Below are positions 18,061 through 25,801 of a stretch of 36,632 bases of DNA, in pieces. The stretch spans positions 1 to 36,632 of the forward strand of contig JADLAZ010000291.1 in NCBI GenBank assembly GCA_020849725.1, in the 5' to 3' direction. The notes under the pieces are model-generated. The model ran no database searches. It was not told the origin of the DNA and saw only the letters and a list, made by a program, of their open reading frames with translations. How positions within the stretch are numbered: position 1 is the stretch's first letter; every line of letters begins with the position of its first letter. Source of the DNA: Chloroflexota bacterium (lineage in GTDB: Bacteria > Chloroflexota > Chloroflexia > Thermomicrobiales > JADLAZ01). The position numbers and the translations under genes were made by a program.

Positions 18061-18822
18061 CTACACGCCCGCCGCGACCTTGTCCATGACATCGGCGGAC
18101 AACTCCAGGTTGGTGTAGACCTGTTGAATGTCCTCCAGATCCTCCAGCCGCTCGACCAGCCTCACTACCTGAACGGCGTGGGCCTCATCCAGGTTCACGG
18201 TCGTCTTCGGCACCATGCTGACCTCGGCCGACTCGACCGCCAGGCCGAGCGCCTCCATCGCGTCCTGCGCGGCGTGCAGGTCGCCGACGGCGCAGCGAAT
18301 TTCGAGGACACCCTCGTCGTCGTCAATGTCGATGTCGCTGGCGCCGGCCTCGATCGCCGCCAGCGATACCTCGTCGGCGTCAGCCGCGCCGAGCGTGACA
18401 CGCGCAACGCCAAGCTGATCGAACAGGTAGGCGACCGAGCCAGTTTCGCCGAGCCGGCCGTTGGCGCGCGTCAGGACGGCGCGCACCTCGCCCACGGTTC
18501 GATTGCGGTTGTCGGTGAGGGCGTGGATCATCAGCGCGGTGCCCTGCGGTCCGTAGGCCTCGTAGTAGATTTCCTCGTAGGCGGCCCCGCCGCCGTCGCC
18601 GGTGGCCCGCTTGATGGCGCGGTCGATGTTGTCGTTCGGCATGTTGACCAGGCGTGCCTTCTGGATCGCCAGCCGGAGCCGGTTGTTGGCCTCGGGATTC
18701 GGCACGCCCGATTTGGCGGCGACGGTGATCTCGCGCGCGAGCTTGGTGAAAAGCTGGCCGCGCCGAGCATCGTTGGCGCCCTTCTGCCGCTTGATCGTCG
18801 ACCATTTTGAGTGGCCTGACAT
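18061..18822 (-). CDS. yebC: YebC/PmpR/TACO1-family protein
   Basis: A 253-residue YebC-family protein beginning MSGHSKWSTIKRQKGANDARRG, the diagnostic N-terminus. Family features follow: LFTKLAREITVAAKSG, NMPNDNIDRAIKR, YEAYGPQGTALMIHALTDNRNRT and GSVAYLFDQLG. Members have been described as DNA-binding regulators, and more recently as ribosome-associated factors that ease translation of difficult sequences such as proline runs. The sequence alone does not choose between these roles. GAGGA precedes the ATG by about eight bases. It is first in a probable yebC-ruvC operon driven by the extended -10 at 18869-18877. Confidence 0.96.
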   Translation of the reverse strand: MSGHSKWSTIKRQKGANDARRGQLFTKLAREITVAAKSGVPNPEANNRLRLAIQKARLVNMPNDNIDRAIKRATGDGGGAAYEEIYYEAYGPQGTALMIHALTDNRNRTVGEVRAVLTRANGRLGETGSVAYLFDQLGVARVTLGAADADEVSLAAIEAGASDIDIDDDEGVLEIRCAVGDLHAAQDAMEALGLAVESAEVSMVPKTTVNLDEAHAVQVVRLVERLEDLEDIQQVYTNLELSADVMDKVAAGV

Positions 18823-18868
18823 GCTTGTCCTCGCTCACTACCGGCGCCGCTGCCGCTGTTGACCGGGG

Positions 18869-18877
18869 AGTATAGCA
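18869..18877 (-). promoter_or_regulatory. extended -10 promoter of yebC-ruvC
   Basis: On the minus strand TGC plus TATACT forms an extended -10. The predicted start is near 18862, about 40 bases ahead of yebC. No good -35 is visible. Confidence 0.5.
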
Positions 18878-18922
18878 TACTGGGCCGCCGGGCCGGCCGG
18901 GATCGGGCCGTGGCGACCAGGC

Positions 18923-18931
18923 TGCTATAAT
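18923..18931 (+). promoter_or_regulatory. extended -10 promoter with perfect TATAAT
   Basis: TGC followed by TATAAT (18926-18931) is a consensus extended -10 on the plus strand. It lies 45-55 bases from the divergent yebC promoter. The ATG at 18930 overlaps this hexamer, so it cannot be the start codon of the downstream gene if the promoter is used. A start site near 18938 is expected. Confidence 0.55.
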
Positions 18932-18971
18932 GCTGGTTGGTGGCATCGCCGTGGTGGAGAAGGGGGAGCCG

Positions 18972-19313
18972 GTGGACGTGGTCGAGGGTCTGGAGCGCGT
19001 CCGGGAGCGGCTGGTCGCCAACCAGGCCCGGACGGAAACGCTCGATGTCGTCGATGAATTCGTCGAGCGCGCCCGCTCGGCGCCGGGGGCGCAGGCGCGC
19101 TCGCTGGGCCAACTGGTGCAGATGCTGATGCGGACGCAGGCTGCCCACCGCAGCACGGCTGTCTATGACGACCTGACCCGCGTCGAGCAGGACCTGGCCG
19201 AGGCCGGCGCCCGCATCCAGGCCGAGCGCGCCGCACTCGAGAGCCGGCCGACGCCCAAGCCGACCAAGTACTACAAGGAACTGAAGAAGAAAGAGCGCGA
19301 GAAGGGCAAGTAG
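18972..19313 (+). CDS. small coiled-coil protein with basic tail
   Basis: A protein of about 113 residues that I do not recognise. Most of it is predicted helix with heptad-like patterns (LERVRERLVANQARTETLD, then LTRVEQDLAEAGARIQAERA), so it is probably a coiled coil. It ends in a Lys-rich tail (YYKELKKKEREKGK), which could bind nucleic acid or ribosomes; that is inference. The start is uncertain. GTG at 18972 or 18978 follows AGGGGGAG at 18961-18968, while ATG at 18930 lies inside the probable -10 box. The gene is divergent from yebC. Its stop is eight bases from the stop of the convergent decarboxylase beta-subunit gene. Confidence 0.65.
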   Translation: MDVVEGLERVRERLVANQARTETLDVVDEFVERARSAPGAQARSLGQLVQMLMRTQAAHRSTAVYDDLTRVEQDLAEAGARIQAERAALESRPTPKPTKYYKELKKKEREKGK

Positions 19314-19321
19314 GCCCGCGC

Positions 19322-19915
19322 TCAGGTCGCGCCGGGTCGCGTCGCGTCGTCCAGCCAGGTGCGGAATGCGGCGCCCAGCAGCACCGGGTCCTCCAGCAGG
19401 TAGGGCATCGGCGTGTTGGTCTGATCGATCGGCACGTAGAGCAGAGTCGGCGCCGCCAGCGCCCTCGCCTCGCGCAGCGTGGCGGTTAGGGTGGCCGGTG
19501 TCTCGGCGCGCAGACCCCGCAGCCCGCAACTGGCGGCCATGGCCGGGAAGTCGATTGCGCCGGCCGCCGTGGCCTGGTTGCCGGTTGCCGCGTAGACGCC
19601 GTTGTCGAGCACGATCAGCAGCAGCTTGGCCGGCTGCGTCAGGCCGATCGTCGCCAGCGTCGACAGCCCCATCAGCAGGCTGCCGTCGCCCTCGATGACG
19701 ACGACTTTGTCGATCGGCCGATCGGCCAGGCCGAGCGCCAGCCCCGCGCCGATAGCCGGCGGCAGGCCCATCGAGTCGAGGACGTACAGGTGATTGTCGG
19801 CCCGCGCCGCGCCGGCCAGCTCGCGGGCGGTCGCGCCGAGCGTCACCACCAACGGGCAGTCGGCATACTCAGCCGCGATCAGTTTGAGCGCTTCCAGCCG
19901 GGTCATTGTCGCCAT
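19322..19915 (-). CDS. thiamine-diphosphate 2-oxoacid decarboxylase, beta subunit (sulfopyruvate decarboxylase ComE-like)
   Basis: This 197-residue protein matches the cofactor-binding half of a split thiamine-diphosphate decarboxylase. The ThDP motif is GDGSLLMGLSTLATIG, followed at the proper spacing by LLIVLDNGVY. SMGLPPAIGAGLALGL lies just ahead, as in the family. The closest families are sulfopyruvate decarboxylase ComE (coenzyme M pathway) and phosphonopyruvate decarboxylase. No coenzyme M or phosphonate genes are nearby, so the substrate is unknown. GAGGG precedes ATG 19915. It sits 31 bases after the alpha-subunit gene and is the last gene of the arginine operon. The pair should form one enzyme. 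Its presence in an arginine operon is unexpected. Confidence 0.85.
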   Translation of the reverse strand: MATMTRLEALKLIAAEYADCPLVVTLGATARELAGAARADNHLYVLDSMGLPPAIGAGLALGLADRPIDKVVVIEGDGSLLMGLSTLATIGLTQPAKLLLIVLDNGVYAATGNQATAAGAIDFPAMAASCGLRGLRAETPATLTATLREARALAAPTLLYVPIDQTNTPMPYLLEDPVLLGAAFRTWLDDATRPGAT

Positions 19916-19946
19916 ATGGCACCCTCACAGTCTGACTGTCGATGCC

Positions 19947-20459
19947 TCACTCGGCCATCAGGTTGACGAGCAAGAAGACCGGGCGCCGGGTGATGCGGGC
20001 GAACTCGTCGGTCTTGACCAGCCAGTCGGTCCACCGCTCGGCGGGCACGCGCTCATCGAGCGCGAAGTAGCGCAGGTCGGCCGCCTGCAGGACCGGCTCG
20101 ACTCGCTCGCAGAAGCGGTGGATCATCGAGTTGTACTCGCCCAGGCCGCCGCGGCGCGAGACGATGGTCATCACCGGCAGGTGGTACGGCTCTGGGAAGG
20201 TGGTCAGCGCCGTCAGCGCGTTGCCGATGCCGTTGTCCTGGATGATGAGCAGGCAGCGCCGGCCGGCCAGCGCCAGCCCGCTGGCGATGCCGACCGCCTC
20301 CTCCTCGCGGGTGGCGGGAAAGCAGCGCACCGCCGGCATCGCCTCGCAGTGGGCGATGATTGTCTTGAGCGTGCTGGACGGGATGTGGATGATGAACTCA
20401 GGCCGCAACTGCTCGATGCCGGCAATCAGCGCCGCATTACGCTCGGCGATGGTGCTCAC
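19947..20459 (-). CDS. thiamine-diphosphate 2-oxoacid decarboxylase, alpha subunit (sulfopyruvate decarboxylase ComD-like)
   Basis: A 170-residue pyrimidine-binding half of a split thiamine-diphosphate decarboxylase. IIHIPSSTLKTIIAHCE matches the N-terminal motif of ComD and phosphonopyruvate decarboxylases. ATREEEAVGIASGLALAG carries the conserved Glu that activates the cofactor's aminopyrimidine. LLIIQDNGIGNALTAL and PVMTIVSRRGGLGEYN complete the domain. The start is a GTG at 20459 with a strong TAGGAGGAGA ahead. It lies 35 bases after the LysZ-type kinase gene and 31 bases before the beta subunit, inside the operon. The reaction should be decarboxylation of a 2-oxoacid to an aldehyde; the substrate cannot be read from the sequence. 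Confidence 0.85.
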   Translation of the reverse strand: MSTIAERNAALIAGIEQLRPEFIIHIPSSTLKTIIAHCEAMPAVRCFPATREEEAVGIASGLALAGRRCLLIIQDNGIGNALTALTTFPEPYHLPVMTIVSRRGGLGEYNSMIHRFCERVEPVLQAADLRYFALDERVPAERWTDWLVKTDEFARITRRPVFLLVNLMAE

Positions 20460-20494
20460 GCCTATCTCCTCCTAGCTGGCTGCGCCGGCCCTGC

Positions 20495-21298
20495 CTACGG
20501 CTCAATGACGGTGCCGGCGCCGGCCAGTGCCCGCGTGATCGGCTGCGCGATGCGCGCGTCGGCGAAGACGACCCGGCCGATGCCGCCGCGCACCGCCTCG
20601 GCCGCCGACAGCACCTTCTTCTTCATCCGCCCCTGGGCCATCTCCAGGCCGGCATCCAGGTCGCGCAAGCGGATGCGCTCGACCAGGCTCGCCTCGTCGG
20701 CCACGTCGCGCAGCAGGCCGGGCGTGTTGCTGAAGTAGAGCAGCGCCTCGGCCCGCAGCGCCAGCGCGATCTCCATCGCCAGCTTGTCGCCGTCGACGTT
20801 GATCGCCTCGCCGGTCTCGGCCACGGCCGGCGGCGTCAGCACCGGCAGGTAGCCGGCATCCAGCAGCAGGGTCAGCAAGCCGGTGTTGATCGTCTCGATC
20901 GAGCCGGCGTAGTCACCGCGCAAGATCCGCGGCTTGCCATTCTCCACGATCCGGATGGTGTCCTTGCGCCGGCCGGCGGCGAGGCGGCCGTCGAGGCCGG
21001 TCAGCCCGACGGCGTTGACGCCCTGCATCTGGAGCTTCTCGACCAGCCGCTTGTTGGCCTTGCCGGCGTAGACAGCCATGAACAGGTCCATCGTCTCGGC
21101 GTCGGTGAAGCGGCTGACCTGGCCGGTCGACGACGTGACCAGCCGCGGCTCGACGCCGAGGCGGCGCATGAGCTGGTCCAGCTCGTAGTTGGCGCCGTGG
21201 ACGACGACCAGCCGGTGCGACTGGTGCAGCGTCGCCACATCCCGTGCGAACAGGTCCAAGTCGATGCCCTTGCTGCCGCCGACTTTGATGACGAGCAT
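20495..21298 (-). CDS. lysZ: [LysW]-glutamate/aminoadipate kinase (ArgB/LysZ type)
   Basis: A 267-residue amino-acid kinase that phosphorylates the side-chain carboxylate of a glutamate or aminoadipate attached to LysW. The start LVIKVGGSKGIDLD and VVVHGANYELDQLMRRLG are typical of the LysZ branch rather than acetylglutamate kinase. Other family motifs are VTSSTGQVSRFTD, YLPVLTPPAV, INVDGDKLAMEIALAL and the late Lys-containing MAQGRMKKKVLSA. The surrounding lysW, ligase and reductase genes fit a carrier-protein pathway. The T-box specifier and argH upstream favour the glutamate-to-ornithine branch (arginine), but dual use for lysine cannot be excluded. The gene begins 61 bases after argC. Confidence 0.92.
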   Translation of the reverse strand: MLVIKVGGSKGIDLDLFARDVATLHQSHRLVVVHGANYELDQLMRRLGVEPRLVTSSTGQVSRFTDAETMDLFMAVYAGKANKRLVEKLQMQGVNAVGLTGLDGRLAAGRRKDTIRIVENGKPRILRGDYAGSIETINTGLLTLLLDAGYLPVLTPPAVAETGEAINVDGDKLAMEIALALRAEALLYFSNTPGLLRDVADEASLVERIRLRDLDAGLEMAQGRMKKKVLSAAEAVRGGIGRVVFADARIAQPITRALAGAGTVIEP

Positions 21299-21359
21299 GC
21301 GCGCCTCGCAGTTGGGAAGAGGTGGATAGAGTGAACTGGGTGGGCCGAGTGGACAAGCA

Positions 21360-22406
21360 TCAGATCGGGTGCAGGCCGGGGAAGTCGAGGGCGCAGGTTT
21401 CGTCGAAACCGCAGCGGATGTTCATCGCCTGGACGGCCTGGCCGGAGGCGCCCTTCATCAGGTTGTCGAGCGCGGCGATGACAACCAGCCGGTTGGAGAG
21501 CGGGTCGCGCTCGAAGCCCACGTCGCAGTAGTTGCTGCCGGTCAGGATCTTCGGCTCCGGCACGCGGTAGATGCCCTGCTTCTCCTTGACGATGCGCATG
21601 AATGGCTCATCCTTGTAGGCGGCGCGGAAGATCTTCCACAAATCGCGCTCATCCAGCGCGTCCTTCAGGAAAACGTGCGCCGTCGACAGGATGCCGCGCA
21701 CCGCCTCGATCGAGGTAGCCGAGAACCAGACCCTTGGCGCGGCATCGCCGACGGTCAGCTCCTGGATGATCTCGGCGGTGTGGCGGTGGCCGGTCGGCTT
21801 GAAGGAGCGCATCGCGCCGCTGCGCTCGGGATGGTGCGTCGCCAGGCTAACGCCGCCACCGGCGCCGGAGGAGCCGGTCTTGCCCTCGATCACGACCGGC
21901 TGGGTCAGATCGACGATGCCGGCCTGATAGAGCGGGTAGAGGCCGAGGATCGCCGCCGTCGCCAGGCAGCCGGCCGAGGAGATGTGGTTGGCGGTGCGCA
22001 TCTCGGCGCGATGCAACTCGGGGATGCCGTAGACGAACTCGCCGAGCAACTCCGGCCGCGTGTGCTCGTGATCGTAGAAGGTGACGTAGTCGCCAGCGTG
22101 GCGCAACCGGAAGTCGGCGCTGAGATCGATCACGATCTCGGCCTTCTCCATCAGGCCGCCCATCTCGGTCATCGCCACACCATGCGGCAGCGCCACGAAC
22201 AGCACGTCGCACCGCTCGAGCTGCGTCTTGGAGGTGAACTTGAGGTCCGTGCGCTTCCGCAGGTTCGGGTGAATGGTGTGAATGAACTTGCCGGCGTTGC
22301 TCTCCGACGTCACCTGCTTGACCGACACGTGCGGGTGCTGCAGGAGCAGCCGCAGCGCCTCGCCACCGGCGTAGCCCGAGCCGCCAACGATGCTGACACT
22401 GGTCAT
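21360..22406 (-). CDS. argC: [LysW]-glutamyl/aminoadipyl phosphate reductase (ArgC/LysY type)
   Basis: A 348-residue NADPH-dependent reductase turning the carrier-bound acyl phosphate into a semialdehyde. The Rossmann motif SIVGGSGYAGGEALRLLLQHP is at the N-terminus, the catalytic Cys is in HISSAGCLATAAILGLYPL, and KTGSSGAGGGVSL and RHTAEIIQEL follow, as in ArgC/LysY. ATG at 22406 is chosen because GGAGGGAG lies just ahead and the family starts at the nucleotide-binding strand; an upstream frame of 29 codons is unlike the family. The gene is 40 bases after the first ligase copy. The name argC reflects the arginine context and is inferred; lysY would be equally valid on sequence alone. Confidence 0.93.
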   Translation of the reverse strand: MTSVSIVGGSGYAGGEALRLLLQHPHVSVKQVTSESNAGKFIHTIHPNLRKRTDLKFTSKTQLERCDVLFVALPHGVAMTEMGGLMEKAEIVIDLSADFRLRHAGDYVTFYDHEHTRPELLGEFVYGIPELHRAEMRTANHISSAGCLATAAILGLYPLYQAGIVDLTQPVVIEGKTGSSGAGGGVSLATHHPERSGAMRSFKPTGHRHTAEIIQELTVGDAAPRVWFSATSIEAVRGILSTAHVFLKDALDERDLWKIFRAAYKDEPFMRIVKEKQGIYRVPEPKILTGSNYCDVGFERDPLSNRLVVIAALDNLMKGASGQAVQAMNIRCGFDETCALDFPGLHPI

Positions 22407-22446
22407 GCGGTTCTCCCTCCGGCGCGGCGACCCCGTCGCCACTGGT

Positions 22447-23301
22447 TCAGACGTGGGCGCGGGCGCGCGACAGGACATAGTCGACGATCTCACCGGCGAT
22501 GCTGATGTCGGTCGTGCCCATCAGACCGTGGAACTCGGCGCCGACATTGATCTCGATGACCGTCAGGCCGGCGCTCGTCTCGGCGATGTCGACGCCCATG
22601 ATCTCGCCGCCGACGGCGCGCGTGGCCCGCAGCGCCAGGTCTTCGATCTCCGGCGTGATCGGGCAGTGCGTCGACGAGCCACCGCGGGCGGTGTTGGTGA
22701 TCCAGTGCGCTGACGACCGATACGAGGCAGCGATGGCGCGCTCGCCGACGACGAAGCAGCGGATATCGCGGCCCGGCTTGTCGAGGAACTCCTGAATGTA
22801 GAAGATCGAGTGATGGAATGAGCCGAGGCGCCCCTTGTGACTCAGCACCGCCTCGGCTGCCTCGCGGTCGTTGACCTTGGCTAGCAGCCGGCCCCACGAG
22901 CCGGTGTTCGGCTTGAGCACGACCGGGTAGCCGAGATGCTCGCAGGCAGCGATGGCCGACTCGGGCGTGTAGGCGATCAAGGTGCGCGGTGTGGGGATGC
23001 CGGCCTCGATGAAGGCCAGGCTGGTCAGGAACTTATTGTCGCACGTGACGGTCGTCTCATAGCGGTTGACGGTCGGGATGCCCCAGCTTTGCAGCAGACG
23101 CAGCGTGTACTCGGCGCGCGAGTGGACCAGGCTGCGGTCGAGGACGATGTCGACGTCGGGGAAAGTCGGCCGGCCAAGGTCGAAGTAGACCTCGCGGTCG
23201 TAGATCTTCTCGACCGTGACGTCCCGGTCCCGGGCCGCCTGGAGAATCAGCTTCTCCTCGGTGCGCACCTGCGACAGCAGCACACCCATCCGGATCGTCA
23301 T
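22447..23301 (-). CDS. lysX: LysW-amino acid ligase (LysX/ArgX), copy with complete metal site
   Basis: A 284-residue RimK-type ATP-grasp ligase that attaches the alpha-amino group of glutamate or aminoadipate to the C-terminal Glu of LysW. It begins MGVLLSQVRTEEKLILQAA. The ATP-binding strand is VVLKPNTGSWGRLLAKVNDRE. IFYIQEFLDKPGRDIRCFV and GVDIAETSAGLTVIEINVGAEF carry the metal ligands, an Asp and the E-x-N pair. Its ATG at 23301 overlaps the upstream ligase stop in an ATGA arrangement, so the two are translationally coupled. It is probably the catalytically competent ligase of the operon. Confidence 0.92.
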   Translation of the reverse strand: MTIRMGVLLSQVRTEEKLILQAARDRDVTVEKIYDREVYFDLGRPTFPDVDIVLDRSLVHSRAEYTLRLLQSWGIPTVNRYETTVTCDNKFLTSLAFIEAGIPTPRTLIAYTPESAIAACEHLGYPVVLKPNTGSWGRLLAKVNDREAAEAVLSHKGRLGSFHHSIFYIQEFLDKPGRDIRCFVVGERAIAASYRSSAHWITNTARGGSSTHCPITPEIEDLALRATRAVGGEIMGVDIAETSAGLTVIEINVGAEFHGLMGTTDISIAGEIVDYVLSRARAHV

Positions 23302-24164
23302 CGTGGCCCCGTTCCGGCCGGTTGCCTGGCCGCCGTCAGCGCGTAGTCGACGATGGCGCCGGCAACATCGGCGCCGGTCACGGCTGCGATCTGGCGGAAC
23401 TCCTGGATCGGGCCGACCTCGACGACCAGCGGCCCGCGCGCCGGATCCTCGACCAGATCGACGGCCAGGACGCCGCCACCAATGCTGTGGGCGGCGCGCA
23501 GCGCCAGATCGGTCAGGTCGGGTGCTGGCGCGCACGGCGCGATCGTCAGGTCCCGGGCCATCTCCGCCGACCAGTGGCTCGTCTGGCGGTAGACGGCGGC
23601 GATGACCCGCTCACCGCCGACCAGCAACCGGATGTCGCGCGCCGGCTTCGCGATGTATTCCTGGACATAGAAGATCGTGTGATGGTAGGTGCCGAGTACT
23701 TGCTTGTGCTCGAGAATCGCCTCGGCCGCCTGGCGATCATTGGCCTTGCCCAGCAGATGCTCCCAGGCGCCGACCGCCGGCTTGAACAGCACCGGGTAGC
23801 CGATCGCCTCGGCCGCCGCCAGTGCCTCGGCTACCTCGAAGGCGATCGTGGTGCGCGGATGCGGCACGCCGGCCGAGGCCAGCGCCGCCGTCATCAGCAG
23901 CTTGTTGCTGCACGACTCGGCGACGGCGTAGCTGTTGACGCAGCGTAGCCCCTGGTGCTCGAGCAGCCGCAGCGCGTAGGCCGAGCGCCAGTGGTGCGCC
24001 GAGCGGTCGAGCACGACCTCGTAGCCGGCAGGTTGGTGGGCGTCGAGATCGAAGCGCAAGCGGGCCTCGTCGACTACGTCGACGGCAACGCCGCGCGCGG
24101 CGCAGGCGGCCAGCAATTGCTTCTCCTCGACGCGCAGCCGGGAGCTGAGCAGGCCTATCGTCAT
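23298..24164 (-). CDS. LysX/ArgX paralogue with altered metal-binding motif
   Basis: A 288-residue homologue of the ligase encoded directly downstream. Shared landmarks are [16 protein letters not shown] at the N-terminus, [21 protein letters not shown], and [20 protein letters not shown]. The fold should therefore be RimK-type ATP-grasp. The E-x-N metal pair of its partner (EIN) is EVG here, so the Asn ligand is replaced by Gly, and the following segment (PIQEFRQI) differs. I infer reduced or changed catalysis, a different substrate, or a role as a partner subunit. It starts three bases after lysW and overlaps the next gene by four bases, so it is retained under tight coupling and does not look like a decaying pseudogene. 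Confidence 0.85.
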   Translation of the reverse strand: MTIGLLSSRLRVEEKQLLAACAARGVAVDVVDEARLRFDLDAHQPAGYEVVLDRSAHHWRSAYALRLLEHQGLRCVNSYAVAESCSNKLLMTAALASAGVPHPRTTIAFEVAEALAAAEAIGYPVLFKPAVGAWEHLLGKANDRQAAEAILEHKQVLGTYHHTIFYVQEYIAKPARDIRLLVGGERVIAAVYRQTSHWSAEMARDLTIAPCAPAPDLTDLALRAAHSIGGGVLAVDLVEDPARGPLVVEVGPIQEFRQIAAVTGADVAGAIVDYALTAARQPAGTGPR

Positions 24165-24167
24165 CGC

Positions 24168-24329
24168 CTACTCGCCCCAGTCCTCTTCTTCCTCGGGCGC
24201 CAGCGCCAACTCAAGGGGATCCTCGTTGACAACTTCCAGTTCGACACCACACTCGGGACACTGCACGATCTCGCCCTTCTCCACGCCGTCAAGCTCGAAT
24301 TCGGCCGCGCACTCGGGACAGGTCGCCAT
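24168..24329 (-). CDS. lysW: amino-group carrier protein LysW
   Basis: A 53-residue carrier protein. It begins [20 protein letters not shown] and has a second CPEC pair at residues 24-27 ([10 protein letters not shown]), so a zinc ribbon of four Cys (C4, C7, C24, C27) is complete. The acidic C-terminus ends EDWGE, the canonical LysW tail whose last Glu carries the substrate. The carrier shields the alpha-amino group during conversion to ornithine or lysine. Another ATG lies directly ahead at 24332 (Met-Met), and AAGGAG ten bases before it makes that start equally possible. The stop is three bases before the next ligase gene. Being so short, it is easily missed by ORF callers. Confidence 0.97.
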   Translation of the reverse strand: MATCPECAAEFELDGVEKGEIVQCPECGVELEVVNEDPLELALAPEEEEDWGE

Positions 24330-24389
24330 CATGGGAACATCGCTCCTTCTCGTGGTCCGGCCGGCTCGCGCGCCGGACCGGAACGCTAG

Positions 24390-24395
24390 ATTGTA
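24390..24395 (-). promoter_or_regulatory. possible internal -10 element ahead of lysW
   Basis: TACAAT on the minus strand lies in the 69-base gap between argH and lysW. A start near 24383 would give a leader of about 50 bases. There is no convincing -35. If real, it would let the carrier genes be expressed independently of the T-box. Confidence 0.3.
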
Positions 24396-24401
24396 CCCCG
24401 C

Positions 24402-25763
24402 TCAGTCGAGCGCGCCGTCGACCAGCCGCTGCAAGGTCGTCTGATAGCGATCGGTGCGCACCGCCAGGTCGGCGCGCTCCCGCTCGAGGCGCGCGCCGAG
24501 CGCCGCCAGGCCGAGATTGCCACTGGCGCCGGCGTGCGTTCGCGCGGCCAGCGCCGGCCCCGGGTCGACCGCCGTCAAGGCTGCCAGGGTGGTCGCCACC
24601 TGGCGATAGGCATCCCGGAACGGCACACCCTGCTCGACCAGCGCGTAGGCGGCGTCGGTGGCGTACACCTCGGGCGACAGCGCTGCCCGCAGCGCCGGCT
24701 CGTTGGGCGCCAGGCCGCGCGCGGCCAGCGCGCAGATGGCGAGCGTCGCGGTCGTGATGTCCAGCGCCGACATGACCGGCCCCTTGGTGAGCGACACGTC
24801 GGCGTTGTAGCCGGAGGGCAGCCCGGTGACGGTAGCCATGATCTGCTGCGCCAGCCCGAGCACGACCTGGGCCTGGCCGCGCGCCAGCTCCAGGATGTCG
24901 GCGTTGCGCTTCTGCGGCATGATGCTGCTGCCGGTGCAGAGCGCCTCGTCGAGCCGGAAGAAAGAGAACTCGCTGGTCGTGAACAACACTGTGTCCTGGG
25001 CGAACCGGCTCAAATCGAGCATGATCTGCGCCAGCGCCTGGGCAACCATGCCCTCGTATTTGCCGCGGCCGTGCTGCGCCGCCAGCACGTTGACATGGAC
25101 GCGGTCAAAGCCGAGCAGTCGCGCCGTCAGGTCACGGTCGATCGGCAGCGGCACACCGTACGACGCGGCTGAGCCGAGCGGCGACTGATCGATGATGCCG
25201 CCGACCGCTCGCAGCAGCGCCAGATCATCGAGCAGCGCCTCGACGAAGCTCCCGGCCCACAGCCCGACTGACGACAGCATCGCTCGCTGCATGTGGGTGT
25301 AGCCAGGCATCGGCGTCCACTCGTCGCGTACTGCCAGATCGAGGAAGGCGCCCGCCGTGTCCAGCAGGCCGGCCTCGATCGACAGCAGCGCCTCCTTCAG
25401 GTAGAGTCGCATGTCGAGCGCGATCTGGTCGTTGCGCGAGCGGGCGGTGTGGATCTTCTTGCCAGTATCGCCCAGCGCCGCCACGAGGTGGTTCTCGACA
25501 CGGGTGTGGATATCCTCGTCCTGGACAGTCAGGACGAACTGGCCGGCGGCGTCGAGTTGGAGAATGGCGACGAGTTCCGCCCGCAGCGCGGCGAACTCAG
25601 CGGCGGTCAGGATGCCGATCGCCTGCAGCATGCGCGCGTGGGCGATCGACCCGAGGACGTCGGCGGTGACCAGGCGCTGATCGAGCGCGATGTCGCCGGC
25701 CGTGTAGGCCTCAGCGCGTGCGTCAACGCCAGCGCCAGCTTTCTGCCACAGCTTCACGGTCAT
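24402..25763 (-). CDS. argH: argininosuccinate lyase
   Basis: ArgH splits argininosuccinate to arginine and fumarate, the last step of arginine synthesis. The 453-residue protein has HTARSRNDQIALDMRLYLKEA, TPMPGYTHMQRA and the superfamily signature GSSIMPQKRNAD with the catalytic-loop Ser. The family usually begins MKLWGGRF; here the frame reads MTVKLWQKAG. GTG at codon 3 (25757) is therefore a serious alternative start, with AGGGA five bases ahead; ATG 25763 has a poorly spaced site. An in-frame TTG further upstream (25799) abuts the leader terminator and is rejected. argH is the first gene after the T-box leader and heads the operon with the LysW-pathway genes. Confidence 0.95.
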   Translation of the reverse strand: MTVKLWQKAGAGVDARAEAYTAGDIALDQRLVTADVLGSIAHARMLQAIGILTAAEFAALRAELVAILQLDAAGQFVLTVQDEDIHTRVENHLVAALGDTGKKIHTARSRNDQIALDMRLYLKEALLSIEAGLLDTAGAFLDLAVRDEWTPMPGYTHMQRAMLSSVGLWAGSFVEALLDDLALLRAVGGIIDQSPLGSAASYGVPLPIDRDLTARLLGFDRVHVNVLAAQHGRGKYEGMVAQALAQIMLDLSRFAQDTVLFTTSEFSFFRLDEALCTGSSIMPQKRNADILELARGQAQVVLGLAQQIMATVTGLPSGYNADVSLTKGPVMSALDITTATLAICALAARGLAPNEPALRAALSPEVYATDAAYALVEQGVPFRDAYRQVATTLAALTAVDPGPALAARTHAGASGNLGLAALGARLERERADLAVRTDRYQTTLQRLVDGALD

Positions 25764-25801
25764 CCCTGCTCTCTGGGGCGGCTCATGCGCGCCAGACAAC
25801 G

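Noticed and set aside
19322..25763. Cluster as lysine (aminoadipate) biosynthesis
   Set aside because: LysW, LysX, LysY and LysZ alone would fit either pathway. The argH partner and the CGC specifier favour arginine, though dual use is not excluded.
25764..25799. Longer argH starting from TTG 25799
   Set aside because: The start would be three bases from the terminator T-tract with no ribosome binding site, and the added residues are not found at the family's N-terminus.
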